Below, piece by piece: positions 47,622 through 59,751 of a stretch of 64,000 bases of DNA; within the stretch, counting starts at the first letter, position 1; the number at the start of each line of letters is the position of its first letter. Where the stretch lies: NCBI GenBank assembly GCA_029204225.1, contig CM055099.1:66867852-66931851 (forward strand). The letters are read 5' to 3'. This DNA is from Diphasiastrum complanatum (Eukaryota; Streptophyta; Lycopodiopsida; Lycopodiales; Lycopodiaceae). A program made the translations under genes and the position numbers. Under the pieces are notes generated by a model. It worked only from the letters and a program-made list of their open reading frames with translations. It searched no databases and was not told where the DNA came from.

Positions 47622-48810
47622 TGTTTTCTTCTCTGACGTTGAGCTTGAAGCACGGAATCACCAATGCGTTATATGATTCTCGAACCTCAATTTTGAAGAA
47701 AGGATCCTAGAACGAGCAGCGAGCTGCAACAACGAGCTTTCTACAGAGCGCGCCACCTCGTAGTTTTATCTCAAAGTGGAGTGAGTGTGTTGGTAAATTG
47801 TGGTTCTGCAGCCTTATTCTTCACGTTGATTTGTTAAATGAAATTCCTGACTTGCAACGTTGCTGCTTCTGAATAGATAGCATAGATGGTTCTTGTCGAT
47901 TTCTGCTCAAACTGATCTTGCGTTAACTAATTTGCTCCCGCTTATGACTGTTCGTGGGCTGATCTGGCCTAGTGTTTTTGCAAATTGAACTTGATGATGT
48001 TAAGACGACCTCTTTTGAGTCTGCTTCCTTGCTTTATGACTGAAATTGGTTTAGTTTCCTCATTTTCTCACAAGAAAATTTCTTCCGTTTTAGTTGCTTT
48101 TCTCTACGTACTATTGGAATGAAATTTGCTGCTAAGAAGCTGGCTCAAGATGTGGTTCATGTAGAACTTCGGTTACCTCAAATATTGACGTGATCCTTGC
48201 TAGAACTTTGTCTAGTTAATGAACTTTAACTAGTTGAGGATCTACACTCTAGCTTGGCCGTGCTTTTTAGTCAAACTCTGATATTGTGGGACATTGATTA
48301 ACGACCTGGGGGAGAGAGAGAGAAAACATCACATAGCTAACCTCTACAAAACAGGAATAGTGAATATAAAACGAGACATTCCTGTGTTGTAAGAAAACGC
48401 TGTACAGTTTGACAGCCTCTGAAGCTTGTTAATATAAAGTAGTAACATGGTTACATGCCAAGAAACACCTACTACGGATTGACACAAGTTGACAGACGGA
48501 TTGCTGATGTTAACAAACACAAGAAACACAAATGTGTTTTGTTTGACACCAACAAACCCTCCCTCAAACAAAACATCATATTTCTTTTCTGAATTCTACT
48601 ATCACCTACATGTAGACTCCATGCCTTCACACATCATTTGTGTGTGGTCTACGCAGCTATACATGCAGGAGTGTGATTACAGAGTCTTTCAGTTACATGT
48701 AGACTCTACATCTTCACACACCATTGTGTGTGGTCTACGTAGCTATACATGAACTCTGAATTTTGATTTCTGATTTTAGTGATACCTACAAAAAACTACA
48801 TGCATCATTA
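47622..48810. other. No gene seen
   Basis: Continues the GC-richer character of the duplicated block for about 300 bp, then returns to AT-rich DNA. Short repeats (TACATGTAGACTC...TGTGTGTGGTCTACG) occur twice near 48,610 and 48,695. Confidence 0.3.
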
Positions 48811-48814
48811 GATT

Positions 48815-49260
48815 CTAAAGAGCTACTACTACTTCCTCTTCTTCAGTTAACATGGCAGTTTCTTGATTTGTTTTCTTATCATAGGCTTTCTTCCAGCACT
48901 TCCTTGCAAAATGGCTAGTTTTTTCACAGTAGTTGCACTTCTCCCTTGCTCTTGAATGGGTTTCTCTTGCTTGCCACATAAAGGGCATTGTCAGGCCCAT
49001 TGTGATAGCCTTCAGAGGATAGATCTTTGCGCCTTAGTTGTTCTTGAAGTAGAGCTGATGCTTGTAATGTCATGAGTATGACCAATGCTTCCAAAAATGG
49101 AGGCACATTGAGCATAAGGCTCCATGACTACTAACTCTTCCTCTGGTTTGTCTGTGAAATATGGAGTAGGTTGGTGCATTTGACTTTTAAGTATTAGCAA
49201 CATCTTTACAAGAGTTCATTGTCTCTTCCAACACATCAAAACTCAATGGGCAAGGAAGGA
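48815..49260 (-). pseudogene. Copia gag fragment with zinc knuckle
   Basis: Minus strand: an LP-SFDVLEETMNSCKDV-like stretch, then PTPYFTDKPEEELVVME, and the CCHC knuckle CNYCEKTSHFARKCWKK (CX2CX4HX4C intact). No protease follows. Frames shift several times. Confidence 0.7.
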
Positions 49261-50199
49261 AGTTTGATCCACACATGAACGTCCTTGCAAAAGTCTTTTG
49301 AATATTTGGTAGTGAGAACAAGATTCCCTTTTTAGTTTTAAGGGATCTACTCTAATATCATATTCACTTCCTCACTCCCAAACTTTAAAGAAAAAAACCT
49401 CTTCCTCACAATTTAATCTCAAGCTTATTGTTTCGTTATGATTATTTGGATGCTTATGTCATCCATTGAGTCAATTTTTTGCAGTACTTGTAGATATTTT
49501 GCAAATATGTAGGCACCTCATCTTCTTGAAGAATCTAAAGAATGGATCAGTATACTAAAAGAGTATATAAAGATCCATCCAAGAAAGATTGCTAATAGAT
49601 ACAGTCTGTAGTCTTGCATCTATAGTTGCTAGAGAAATTTGTTTTCAAAGATGGAATTGTAGGTTAAAGCATAATTTTATTTTGATTTTTGCCTCACCAT
49701 TTTTCATAATAGAATGGTTTGCAATTGGTACAAACGCAAACTAGAAAAACTCTATCAAAACATTTAATAAGTGATTCTACAAACTTTTTGTTATGTCCAT
49801 GTCCAGTATATGGGATTCGACATATTCCTAGAATGGCTTGCAATTTGTACAAACACAAACTAAAAAGTTCATTTAGTAAGTGATTCTAGAAACTTCTTAT
49901 TACGTCCATGTCCAGTATATGGAATTCGGCACTCTGGTGTATGAGATTATTGGTTATGTCTTGTTGTTCTGAACTAGGCCAAAAATGTAATTAATAATCT
50001 TGTGAGGCCCCAATCACACATCTAATGACATATGGAGCTATTGCATGAGTTAGGATGATTATTGGCATCATGTACAATATCCATGAAGTACATGTATAGA
50101 AATGTAGTAGACTTGCATGCACACATGCATAGGCACTTTAGGGGTTATATATCCTTGTAGAAACTCATCCTACTATTATTTCCTATTGTGTGATTGATT

Positions 50200-50200
<1 letters not shown>
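49261..50200. other. Intergenic; local duplication
   Basis: Holds a roughly 120-bp duplication at 49,712-49,930 (GAATGG-TTGCAATT-GTACAAAC...GTCCATGTCCAGTATATGG twice). No frame worth calling. Confidence 0.6.

Positions 50201-50276
<76 letters not shown>
50201..50276. repeat. (CT)n microsatellite
   Basis: About 38 CT units at the left edge of duplication copy 2, mirroring the CT tract at the left edge of copy 1. The tract may have taken part in the duplication. Confidence 0.95.
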
Positions 50277-50278
<2 letters not shown>

Positions 50279-51239
50279 TTGTGTATCTCTTTTTATTTTT
50301 TTCTCTCTCTCTAAGCTTTAGTACATGAAATAAGTGTATCTCTTATCATCAATGTGATCTTTATCATGTGTATTAAAATAAGGTTTTCAATCTTGCATTG
50401 GCCATTTATGTATTTGGAAGACAAGATCATGATGCATAGCAAATTATTGCTTTAGTAGTTTGGCATCGATCAAGTTTCAAGATTAACGATCACTGGATCT
50501 TGACACTTTTAGAATTACTTAAAGTTTGGAACTTTCATAAAGTGCAATGAACTCAATGTATTTTGAATTGAGAAGTTGGAATTTGTGGTGTTAGATCCAA
50601 TGGACATGACTATGGAGAAGTAGGGATATTGTTTTGGAAAAAGTGAGCGTTGGCAAGCATCAACATTGTGAAGCATATATAGACAATTGCCATTGCCTAT
50701 CCATGCAAAAGCGGACTCACTTTCACATGTAAAAGAAGAGCTCAATTTGAAGCCTTGGTACCATGACAAATCCAATGAAATCTGCAAAGCAAAAGCTAAA
50801 AAGTAAAGAGCATATCATACTAGCAACATATCTTTTTATGGGAGACAAAAATTCAAACTTTGATGTCCCTTGATTGTGCCAAGACATAAAGGTCACACAA
50901 TTTATATGAAGCTTAAAAAAAAAATCTTTTGAAATTATATGGTAGAATATAGCATCTTAGTCCTCACATATTGTAAATCCAAAGTGCTGGAAAAGGAAAA
51001 TTTAGTTTACGATTTGAGTCCTAATACCATTATAAGTCTACGTAATACATAAGATTTTTGAAAAAGATAATGCAATAGTCGTAGATGAATATATATGAGG
51101 AACAAATGGTATTCAATTGATGAAATAATGGTTTATCATAAGATTATCATAGTACATTCATTATCATGATAAAGAGTTGGACCTATTTGCTAAATATATT
51201 CATTAAGAAGAAGAATTTTGAGAGTTGCACTCTTCATGT

Positions 51240-51375
51240 GGGGGGGGGGGGGGGGGGAGGCCCTGCCCGAGGTCCTTCCGTGCTGAGAGGGCCGTTGCCC
51301 GAGGGCGGGAGCCCGAGGGCATGGCCCGAATTGCACGGAAGGCCCGAGGGCCCGGGCCTTCCCCTGCGTAATGCT
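51240..51375. other. GC-rich insert with 18-G run
   Basis: Eighteen consecutive G (51,240-51,257), then about 120 bp dominated by repeated GCCCGAGG units (seen five or more times, e.g. GGGCGGGAGCCCGAGGGC). Base composition is completely unlike the AT-rich flanks, and duplication copy 1 lacks it at the equivalent place. It may form G-quadruplexes. Origin unknown; a cloning or assembly artefact should be considered. Confidence 0.8.
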
Positions 51376-51379
51376 CAGT

Positions 51380-51560
51380 GCAAATTCTTGCAGAATGCAC
51401 TAGTATTTCAGCTGTCAGATTGATTGTTCCTGTAGAACATGCTACTAATCCAGCTGTCACAGCGCATTCTACAGATCCTGTCATTACCAACTCTCTGCTT
51501 GAAAATTCTATGGGAGGAGACGCTTCCAAAATACAAGCGAACACTAAGCACTGAGCATTA
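51380..51560 (+). pseudogene. Short unidentified coding-like remnant
   Basis: One plus frame reads AECTSISAVRLIVPVEHA then NPAVTAHSTDPVITNSLLEN for about 55 codons without a stop and then ends. Composition is protein-like; the sequence is unrelated to copy 1 of the duplication. Perhaps a captured exon or a retroelement piece. Confidence 0.25.
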
Positions 51561-52348
51561 CAAGAGTGATATTCCCAATATGAAGCGTTTTCACTACATT
51601 GGTACTCTTAAGCTTGTTGGATTGTTATTAGGATATCTGCTTGTGTCAGGTTCTGCGTGATTAGAAAGGAAATCTGCATTTCCATGCCATAGGATGCCAT
51701 TCCTATGGAGTGGAAATTCTTCCAGTTGCATGCTAGTTAAAGGTTTACGATTTCGGAATTCTTGGACCTGCCCTCAGGCCAGCCAGGGCTTTCCACTATA
51801 CGTTATGAGAGATGGGTGGACATGTATAGTTCTACTCGCACGTATCTACACTCCTTCGAACAGATGTCGCCGCTGGTAGTAGCGTAAGAATCCCAAATCC
51901 TTGAAGAAATCTCTTTGGTGAGGACCGTTTGGCCCTACCCATGTCTACGTTCTGGTCGTGGTTACGTCGTCGTCCTCTGAGCTGGCTACCATGATCTTTA
52001 TGACAAGCTACTCTTCAACCAAATCTGTTCTTCCGATGATAGCAGACTACTATTTAAGGAGCTTTTCTTCAGTCAAGTCTGCACTCTGCAGCAGGTTCTA
52101 TTAAGCTACAGTGCGCTGACTGGGCTCTGAAAGAGGCTCAAACCAGTAAGAAACCACTGATTTGCTATCTGCTTCTGATTGTCAATTGGTGTAGTACCTG
52201 CTGGGCCAGCTAAAAAGGCTTTTCTTGACATAGAGGGATCTATCCATTTAGCTTGTATGAGAAATTGACGGACTGCATTTTACTATAGCTTAGAGGACTA
52301 ATCCAAATAACTCTTGCTGCACACGATTTCGTGTTGTGCTGCAGCCAC

Positions 52349-52632
52349 TGAAAAGAACGCAGGCACAGATGGAAGAAAACCAAAAAACAGAGCACAAGAG
52401 ATGATAAACATAATGTTCTTTCATCTTCATTATGTTATGCAGATATATGTACATTGCAGAGGCTACTTGAGGCTCAAGAGCCTTCTAAGTTAAGACTAAA
52501 TCTACTCAACTGCCTACCAATAACTAGCTAACATTTAGCTCTAACCTAACACCTAACTAACTGCCTATAAATCAGCCTCTGTGGCTGACTCTGCACCAAC
52601 AGCTGGTTGGTGAAATGCTTGAATGCTTAACA
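52349..52632 (-). repeat. 3' LTR of a minus-strand copia fragment
   Basis: TG (TGAAAAGAACGC) at the left, CTTAACA at the right, next to the reversed polypurine tract (AAGGGGGAG read on the minus strand). 284 bp. No second LTR was found. Confidence 0.65.
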
Positions 52633-52689
52633 CTCCCCCTTCAAACATTTAAGCTGCAGTTTGTGGTTGACCAAAGATGCGCTATGTCT

Positions 52690-53140
52690 ATGCTTGAGAA
52701 ACTCATCTCTTCAAAGAGCCTTGGTCAGTAAATCTGCTATCATGTCCTTACTCGACATATAATCCACATGAATTACTTTGTCTTTCACTAGACTTCTCAC
52801 AAAGTGATACTTTGTTGAAATGTGTTTTGACCTATTGTGAAAGACATGGTTTTTGGCCATTTTGATGCTGCTCTGGTTATCCATCCACATTTTGATTGCT
52901 TGCTTTTGTTCTTGACCAATGTCTTGAAGCAATTCTCGTAACCAAAGTACATCTTTTGCTCCTTCTGCAAGAGCAACATATTCTTGAAGATTCTGCTGTT
53001 GACTGTGCAACTATGCTCTGCTTCCTGCTAATCCAGCCAATAGGCCCTCCGCATAATTGGTAACAACAACCTGAAGTAGATCTTGCATGCTTGTTTGTGC
53101 CATAACTTGCATCTGTATATGCTGCAAAATGAAATCTGCT
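52690..53140 (-). pseudogene. Copia RNase H fragment
   Basis: Minus-strand NLQEYVALAEGAKDVLWLRE, MDNQSSIKMAKNHVFHNRSK, FVRSLVKDKVIHVDYMSSKD and ADLLTKAL. The N-terminal part is degenerate (VVVTNYAEGLLAGLAG for the usual DADWAG--D-R block), so the first catalytic Asp is lost. Cut at the right by unrelated sequence. Confidence 0.8.
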
Positions 53141-53158
53141 CCCTGTTGGGAAAGAGGG

Positions 53159-54269
53159 GTGTGAGAAACGAAAATAGCTCGAAAAGAAACGAACTCTATA
53201 AGAAGCGAACTCGAAACTCGAAAGAGAAACGAACTCAAATGAAAATTATTCGTGCGCAGCGGAATAAGCTATCTCACTCTTTCCTTAAACATGATTATGC
53301 CTATCAGACTCGAACAGAACGTTAGTGATAGAAATCATGTTTGAGCACATTACGTAGCCAAATGTTAAGCATCAAAAATATCATAAAGATAATTTGTCAC
53401 GAACAGCTAGACAAATTATCAGTCGTGAATAATTCGCGAAGAGCTAGATTGAGCTAGACTAATAATTTGTCGTGAATTAGTCGTGAAAGGCAAGACTAAA
53501 TATTAGTCACAAATAACTAGACTAATAATAATTTGCGATGAACAGAGTACCAGATTAAGCAATAAGAAAGTCAGACAAAATATAGAAAGACATAGCAATT
53601 TTGACACAAACTTGAACGCAGAACAATCAGAGCTCTAATCAGATTAAGTATAGCAAAATATACAAGTCAATAATGTAGGTGAGCACAAGACAATAGTGGA
53701 GGAAACTGCATGCTTCACAAAGCTAATCCAATCTGTAAAAGGTGATAAGCTTACTGACAATATAAAGAATCGATGCAGGAAAGCATCTACTTCGTCTATC
53801 TCTGATACGCTTCTGATGCTATGTATTGCTTCATACACTTGATGCTTGTTTCTCTCTTCATGATGAATATGCAGATGATATTCAATATATACATAATTTT
53901 TACAGGTGTGCAGATGAAGAAAGTACAAAGTGGATGTGTTGTCTGTGGGAGATAGTGGATGGTTGTTGTCGTTCTCAAATCTGTTTGCACAGTGCAAGGG
54001 ATGAGCATGAGAAGGCTGCGACGTCAGCCTTCGTTGAAATTAATGTTGGTGAAAATGTGAAAAATGCGACACTCTGACAAATGCCTTAAAAACTGATTTA
54101 CAGGGTGCCTTCACTTTTTTTTTTTCTATAAGGACACCTTTAGCATTTTTAGGACAGTGTCGCCTTTTTCGCCTGTCACAAATCACATGTAAAAACACAA
54201 TGTCGCGTTTTGCATGAGTGGAGGCAGATTAACATAGGATTTAGGAGAGTAAAAGAGATAAATCCAGCA
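53159..54269 (-). repeat. Probable 3' LTR of the outer copia element
   Basis: On the minus strand the RNase H end is followed by a purine tract (AAGAGGGGG) and then TGCTGGATTTATC. The left end TGTGAGAAACG would give a 1.1-kb TG...CA LTR, but only 53.65-54.27 kb is supported by the related block at 2.24-2.95 kb. The left part carries repeated CGTGAATAA/TTAGTCGTGA phrases. Confidence 0.5.
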
Positions 54270-54276
54270 CCCCCTC

Positions 54277-55536
54277 TTAATCTGGATCCGTGAATGTCTT
54301 GATCTTCAGACTAAGCAATGCACAAAACTTGTTGTGTGCATTAACACTTAATGCCTTCGTGAATATATCTGCAACCATGTCTTGCATTCTATAGTACGTT
54401 AATCTCACCTCCTTGTTCAGAACCTTGCCCCTGATGTAGTGATATCTGATTTCAATGTGCTTACTCCTAGAGTGAAATCTAGAGTTGGCCGATAAGGCAA
54501 TAGCACTTTGATTATCACAGAATATAATTGTGGGGTTGTACTGATACATTTGACAGTAAATTTCTCAAGCAAAACACTTCTTTAATAGATTGAGAAGCAG
54601 CAATGTATTCTACTTCTGTAGAAGAAAGAGTGATAGAGGTTTTCTTATGACTGTTCCATGAGATAGGACCGTCGTTGAAGAAGAATGTAAATCCAGATGT
54701 GGACTTACGATTGTCTACATCTCCTCCCCAACTTGCATCAGAATATCCAATGAGCTGATGAAGATTGTCGTTGCTGACTTCTCCATAGCAGATGCACTGG
54801 TCCATGGTAGCTCGAATATACCCCATGACTCTTATGAGAGCCTTCCAATGGGTAATGCCAGGATTAGCCATATATTGGCTGAGTGAACTTACTGCAAAGA
54901 AATGTCAGGTCTTGTACAGAACATTGCGTACATAAGAGATCCAAGTATCGATCAATAAGGATACTCTCTCATCTGCTCCTCTTCTTGCTTGGTCTTGGGA
55001 CATTGGTCCTTTGACAAATGCAGGCCTGGATCCATCGGTGAGTGAGCTAACTTACAATTCATTAGATTGTATCTATCAAGAACATTGTGAAGATACCTTT
55101 GTTGAGTGATATAGATCAGTCATCTCGCTCTGTCCTTGTGGATCTGAATGCCTAGATAGAAGTGAGCTTCGCCCATATCAGTCATGTCGAACTCAGAAAA
55201 TAGCATCTATTTAGAATCCTTGACCAAATTGGTATTGTTGCTGAAAAACAACATATCATCCATGTATAAGGTGGTGATATTGAAGAATTGCTACACCGAC
55301 TTGGAATAGACATTGCAATCAGTAGTGCTTGGTTGGAAACCTTGTTCAATGAGGAATGTGTTGATCCTTTGAACCAAGCTCTAGCAGACTGTTTCAAGCC
55401 GTAGAGTGCCTTATGGAGTTTATAGACATGATTCTTCATACCTTCTAGAACGTATCCTTCGGGCTGGATCATGTAGATGTCTTCTTATATAACTCCATTC
55501 AGATAAGCTATTTGCACATCGAGTTGATGCACTTCG
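54277..55536 (-). pseudogene. Outer copia: RT C-terminal part and RNase H
   Basis: Minus strand: EVHQLDVQIAYLNG, LHKALYGLKQSARAWF, a broken catalytic-loop region, SEFDMTDMGEAHFYLGIQ, then RNase H with GYSDASWGGDVDNRKST, SSTEVEYIAASQS, IIFCDNQSAIALSANSRFH and ADIFTKAL. RNase H is one of the better-preserved parts; RT has several frameshifts. Confidence 0.85.
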
Positions 55537-56185
55537 TGTGAAAGATTTCAGATCATTATGATCCAATCTACTTGAAGGATCTTTGGTTAGAAAGAGAAAT
55601 ACACTACCAATCTCACCAATGTAGAAAAATCAGCATCTACACACAAAATAAGATGCAAACACTAATAAAACTTGATCAAACTTGAATATAATGAAAAAGT
55701 ACTGTTGTTGTTTGTACAAAACCAACAAGCTACTATATTTCACATGTGTGGATCCAAAAATAACAAATATAGATCATTCTACACATAGAATTGCAAGCAA
55801 TCCCCAAGATAGTGCACCAATGCATAGTAGAACCCAAGAGGACCATGTATAAGCATGAAATGAGATAGAGAAGAGAGAAGATCACTCTCTCCACGAGTTA
55901 CATCCTTTTATAGCAGGTCCAATCCCTATTTGGCCACTTGGCTTTCCCACCAAAATGCTAACCCTACTAATTTTGGGTCTAGATTCAATGTACCCAACTA
56001 TTCAAATTTGAATCTACTCAAACTCGCATTCTAACTTTCCCACACTTTTAAATAGTATTTATTCAAATGAAATCTAGACTAATGAACTTTGAAAAGTCAA
56101 TCTTTAAGTCTAAAACAAGTTTTGGCCTCAATATGCCAAATATGAAAATGTAGCAAATATGATGAAACTAGTTGAATCTTTCACA
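55537..56185 (-). repeat. 3' LTR of the nested element
   Basis: 649 bp, TGTGAAAGATTTC...TCTTTCACA. On the minus strand it carries a CTATAAAAGGATG TATA box, as in the 33.1-kb LTR. Confidence 0.93.
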
Positions 56186-56219
56186 CTCCCTTTTCAACTA
56201 GTTTTAGCATAGACTTTGA

Positions 56220-56410
56220 TAGCACTCCAAGTGAAGTCCTATGCTTCATGAACAAGTCTTTTCCCAGTGCTTTGGTGAAGATATCAGCAACACATTCCCT
56301 TTAAGACACATGTTGAAGCTCCACCTCCTTTGTAATGACTTGCTCCCTCACAAAGTGATATTGTATCTCAATATGCTTGCTCCTAGCATAGTTTTTGACC
56401 ATAGAACTGT
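56220..56410 (-). pseudogene. RNase H C-terminal stub of the nested element
   Basis: Minus strand: YARSKHIEIQYHFVREQ, KEVELQHV, ADIFTKAL, then the LGVL tail just before the polypurine tract. It is the only surviving piece downstream of the replaced RT region. Confidence 0.8.
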
Positions 56411-57285
56411 GATCCATCATAAGAATGATTTTCTTCCTGAGAATAGACCTTCTTTCAATGATCATTTAATGCTCAAAATTGAAACAACCATAATTGATAT
56501 AGAGAATAGTGTCCACTTGGGATGCTTCACTATTTCTTACATCAATTTTACATATCAAGATGTAATTAGAACATGAAGAATCAAATAGAATGTAAATGAA
56601 ATGATTCCACCATGCTTCTAGCTCTGAACTCTCTAGAAAAATACAGCAAACAAACAATATATGTGAGTGATCAACTTTTGCTTGCGTGTCTCCTCCTCAT
56701 TTGTCCTTTGTTGCCATGTATCCTCCATGATACTCCATGAATGAGCCTCCATCTCCATCTTGCCATAAGATGCCATCAAGCCTTGATGACTTGACCATGA
56801 ATGAGTGACATAATGAACCTCAAATAGCTTCATTTCCATCAGCAAAACCAGCCAAGAATGCTAGTAAATATCCAACATCAAAACAATGCTCACCAATGTA
56901 GCTAGTTTTACCATATCTTGACAATTTGCACACATCCACATGAAATTGCTCAAACATGAGATAGAACAAGTAAATAAATGAACACCACTTCCTTGCTGCT
57001 CCTTTGACCTTACGTGAGTCTTCAATATTCTGTAAAAACAATCCATAACACCTTTGCCAATTACCTCTCCTTTGATGCTCTTGACTAACTCCAAATTGCC
57101 ACCTTCCCTTTTGACTAGTTGAAGCGCTTTGAGATCAACCTCTTGATCTTCAACTTTATCATCAAAGTTATTGTATAAACTTTGTTTTCCAGATCCAATG
57201 CTTGATTTTACAATAAGATAACATCCATCCACTTGCATAGCTCCATGTACACAAGATGATCCTCCAAAAGATGTTTCACTCTTCA
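56411..57285 (-). other. Foreign module in place of RT/RNase H
   Basis: On the minus strand the integrase-side frame runs in frame from the linker (EYRTLMKSETS) into FGGSSCVHGAMQVDG, SIGSGKQSLYNNFDDKVED and NLELVKSIKGEVIGKGVMD, a fusion of about 150 codons, before a frameshift. In other frames YLFYLMFEQFHVDVCKLSRY and SFMEYHGG continue. No RT motif is present. The same module lies at 32.2-33.1 kb in a relative of the family. Unknown origin; a captured host transcript is the simplest idea. Confidence 0.6.
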
Positions 57286-58255
57286 TAAGAGTTCGATACT
57301 CAAGATCCATTGCTTGGATCCACTCCTCTTCTTTCCTTGCTTGATCTACACTTGTAGGCTCATCCAAAGAGGTTAGGAAAGCAACATAATTTCCAGAAAC
57401 TACTTGCTTACTCTTTTGATCATATGTGAGCCTTGAAGGTACTTGTCTTTCTCTTGATGTTCTCTTTGGCTTTTGACTTGATGAAGGTCCATCATCATCA
57501 CTTTCCAAAGTAGGATCCTTCTCATCAACATCAAGAATGTTAGATCCATCCACACAACCATAAATCATGCTTGAAGACACTTTTGGAATGTTCCCCTCAT
57601 CAAAAATGACATCTCTACCAACAATCACTTTGTTAGTAGATGGAACGTAAACCTTGTAGGCTTTACTCACCTCACTATATCCAACAAAAATACCTCTTTT
57701 TGAAGATGGATCCTCCTTGGTCCTATCATCAAGAGTAATGTTGACATAGCATGTGTATCCAAAGGTTCTTAGAAAGTTGACACTCGGCCTCCTCTTGAAT
57801 AGCATCTCAAAAGGTGTCCTTCCATCCAAAATAGCACTCGGCCACCTATTGCACAAGAAATTGGCACACAACAAAGCTTGATCTCAAAATGGTTTGTCAA
57901 GATTAGCACTTAACCTCATAGCTTTAGCACTTTCACATAAAGTCCTATTTTTCCTTTCAGCCACTCTATTTTGTTGTGGGGTCCTTGATGTTGTATACTC
58001 CCTCTTGATGCCATGCTCATCACAAAAGGCCTTGAACTTGTTAGATATGTACTCACCACCATTGTCACCTCTCAAGCACTTGATCTTTGTGAAAAATTGG
58101 TTCTCCCTTGCATTCTTGAACTTGACAAAGACATCATACACTTCATCCTTGCTCTTTAGTAGATAGATCCAACAAAATCTACTAAAATCATCAATGAATG
58201 TTACATACATCTTAGCTCCACTATTGCTAATTGTAGAAATCCATGAATATCCGAA
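57286..58255 (-). pseudogene. Integrase and linker of the nested element
   Basis: Minus strand: first Asp in FQLVHSDIHG; a frameshift; MYVTFIDDFSRFCWIYLLK; second Asp in CLRGDNGGEYIS; Glu in RVAERKNRTLCESA, so the DDE set is intact apart from frame breaks. A stop after LDKPF replaces a Trp codon. The linker follows: DGRTPFEMLFKRRPSV, FGYTCYVNITLDDRTKED, GIFVGYSEVSKAYKVY, SRERQVPSRLTYD. Confidence 0.88.
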
Positions 58256-59751
58256 TGTACAAGTTGAAAAGGCTTTGTAGATCTAGAAATAGATCTAGTA
58301 TAAGGCGGTCTATGTGACTTAGACAAAGCACAAGACTCACAAACATGCTTGACATCACTTAAGGAACTTGGAAGACCAATCACAACCTTCTTCGTCGCCA
58401 TTACCTCCAATGACTTGAAGTTGAGGTGTCCCATCCTTTTGTGCCAAACCCCTTGAATAGAAATTTGCTCCCTTGCAACACATCCAACTTGGTTAGCAAT
58501 AACACAAGCATATAGTTTGAACAACTTCCCTTGTCTTTTACCTTTTCCAATCAAGACATCCTTCCTTTTGATCAAACAAGCATCTCCATCAAACTCCACC
58601 TTGAGGCCTTTACTTAGCATTTGGCTCACACTAAGAAAATTCTTGGTAATAGATGGAATAAACAAGACATCCTCCAAATGAACATTCCTATTTGTAGAGA
58701 GAGAAATAGGAATTGTGCCAATCCCTTTGATTGCAGATTCACCATCATTGGCCGTGTAGATCACCCTCTTGTCATCTCCATATGCCAACAAAGAAATGAA
58801 GTACCCTTTGTGAAAGGTCATGTGTGAACTTGCTCCACTATCAATCCACCAAGGATCTAGATTTCCATCATTAGCAAGCATACATGAAGACATCACAAAA
58901 GCACCATCATTTGCATCTTGAACATCCAAACCATCCTCATCAAAGGTAAGATTACCTTGCTTGTCTCCTTGATTTGTCTTCTTCTTGTAGCACTCACTTG
59001 CAAAGTGTCTTTTGATGCCACAATAGAAGCACTTGAACTTTGATCTATCCTTATTTTTGCCACTTGAAGAAGCATCCATTTGATCTTGCCCTTTAGACCA
59101 CTTACTTTTGGTTTTGCCCTTGAATTTGCCCTTTGTGAACATAGCATCCTCTTGAAGTGTCAATGTAGATCCACCTATTGCTTGAAGCCTATATTCCTCA
59201 TTGATCAAGATCTCTTGAAGATCCATGAAACTTGGCAAAGTCTTTTGAATAGCAATACTTTGAACAATCTTAGCATGAGCATCCAACAAGCCATTAAGAA
59301 TTACTTGAATAAGCTCTCCTTCCTTAATGCTTTCATCAATGCAAGCCAACTCATCATTCAATGCTTTCATTCTCAAAACAGAAGTACTTGGACTTTTTTG
59401 ATTCTTTTGCAAACAAGAAAAGATTTGCCTTCTTAGAGTCAACTCTAGAAGTAGACTTGGATTCATAAAGCTTCTTCAATGAATTCCAAACTTCCAAAGA
59501 TGATGTGCACTTACCAACTTCCTTGAGAAGTTCATTGGTAACATTCATCTTTATCATGTGTAGAGCCTTCTTGGCCCTCTTGTATACCTCAATTGATCTT
59601 GTTGTGTTGCTGGTCTCTCCTCAAAACCTACAACAATATCCAAAACATCATTCATCTCAAGAAGTGACTCCATCCTCACTTTCCACAATGAATAATTACT
59701 TGAGGTAAGCCTATCATTGGCTTCCAACATGACTCCAATTGAGGTTGCCAT
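58256..59751 (-). pseudogene. Gag-protease of the nested element
   Basis: Minus strand from MATSIGVMLEANDRL with NYSLWKVRMESLLEMND; two compensating frame changes between 59,560 and 59,440; then LRMKALNDELACIDESI, the knuckle CFYCGIKRHFASEC, the protease site WWIDSGASSHMT, LFIPSITKNFLSVSQM and the integrase zinc region HKRMGHLNF with CESCALSKSH. About 420 codons stay open downstream of the frame changes. Confidence 0.88.

Larger units (their letters stand above)
50310..52348 (+). repeat. Direct duplication, copy 2
   Basis: Second copy of 44.91-47.60 kb. It is interrupted at 51,240-51,570 by a GC-rich insert and short unique sequence, and ends at 52,348 where a copia LTR begins (CCAC|TG; copy 1 continues CCACTGCTTGG). 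The best-matched part is 51,580-52,340. Confidence 0.88.

Noticed and set aside
51203-51544. Minus-strand 113-codon frame through the GC-rich island
   Set aside because: Open only because GC-rich repeats lack stops; it crosses unrelated blocks.
56241-56576. Plus-strand 111-codon frame over the RNase H stub
   Set aside because: It is the antisense shadow of the minus-strand RNase H stub and module.
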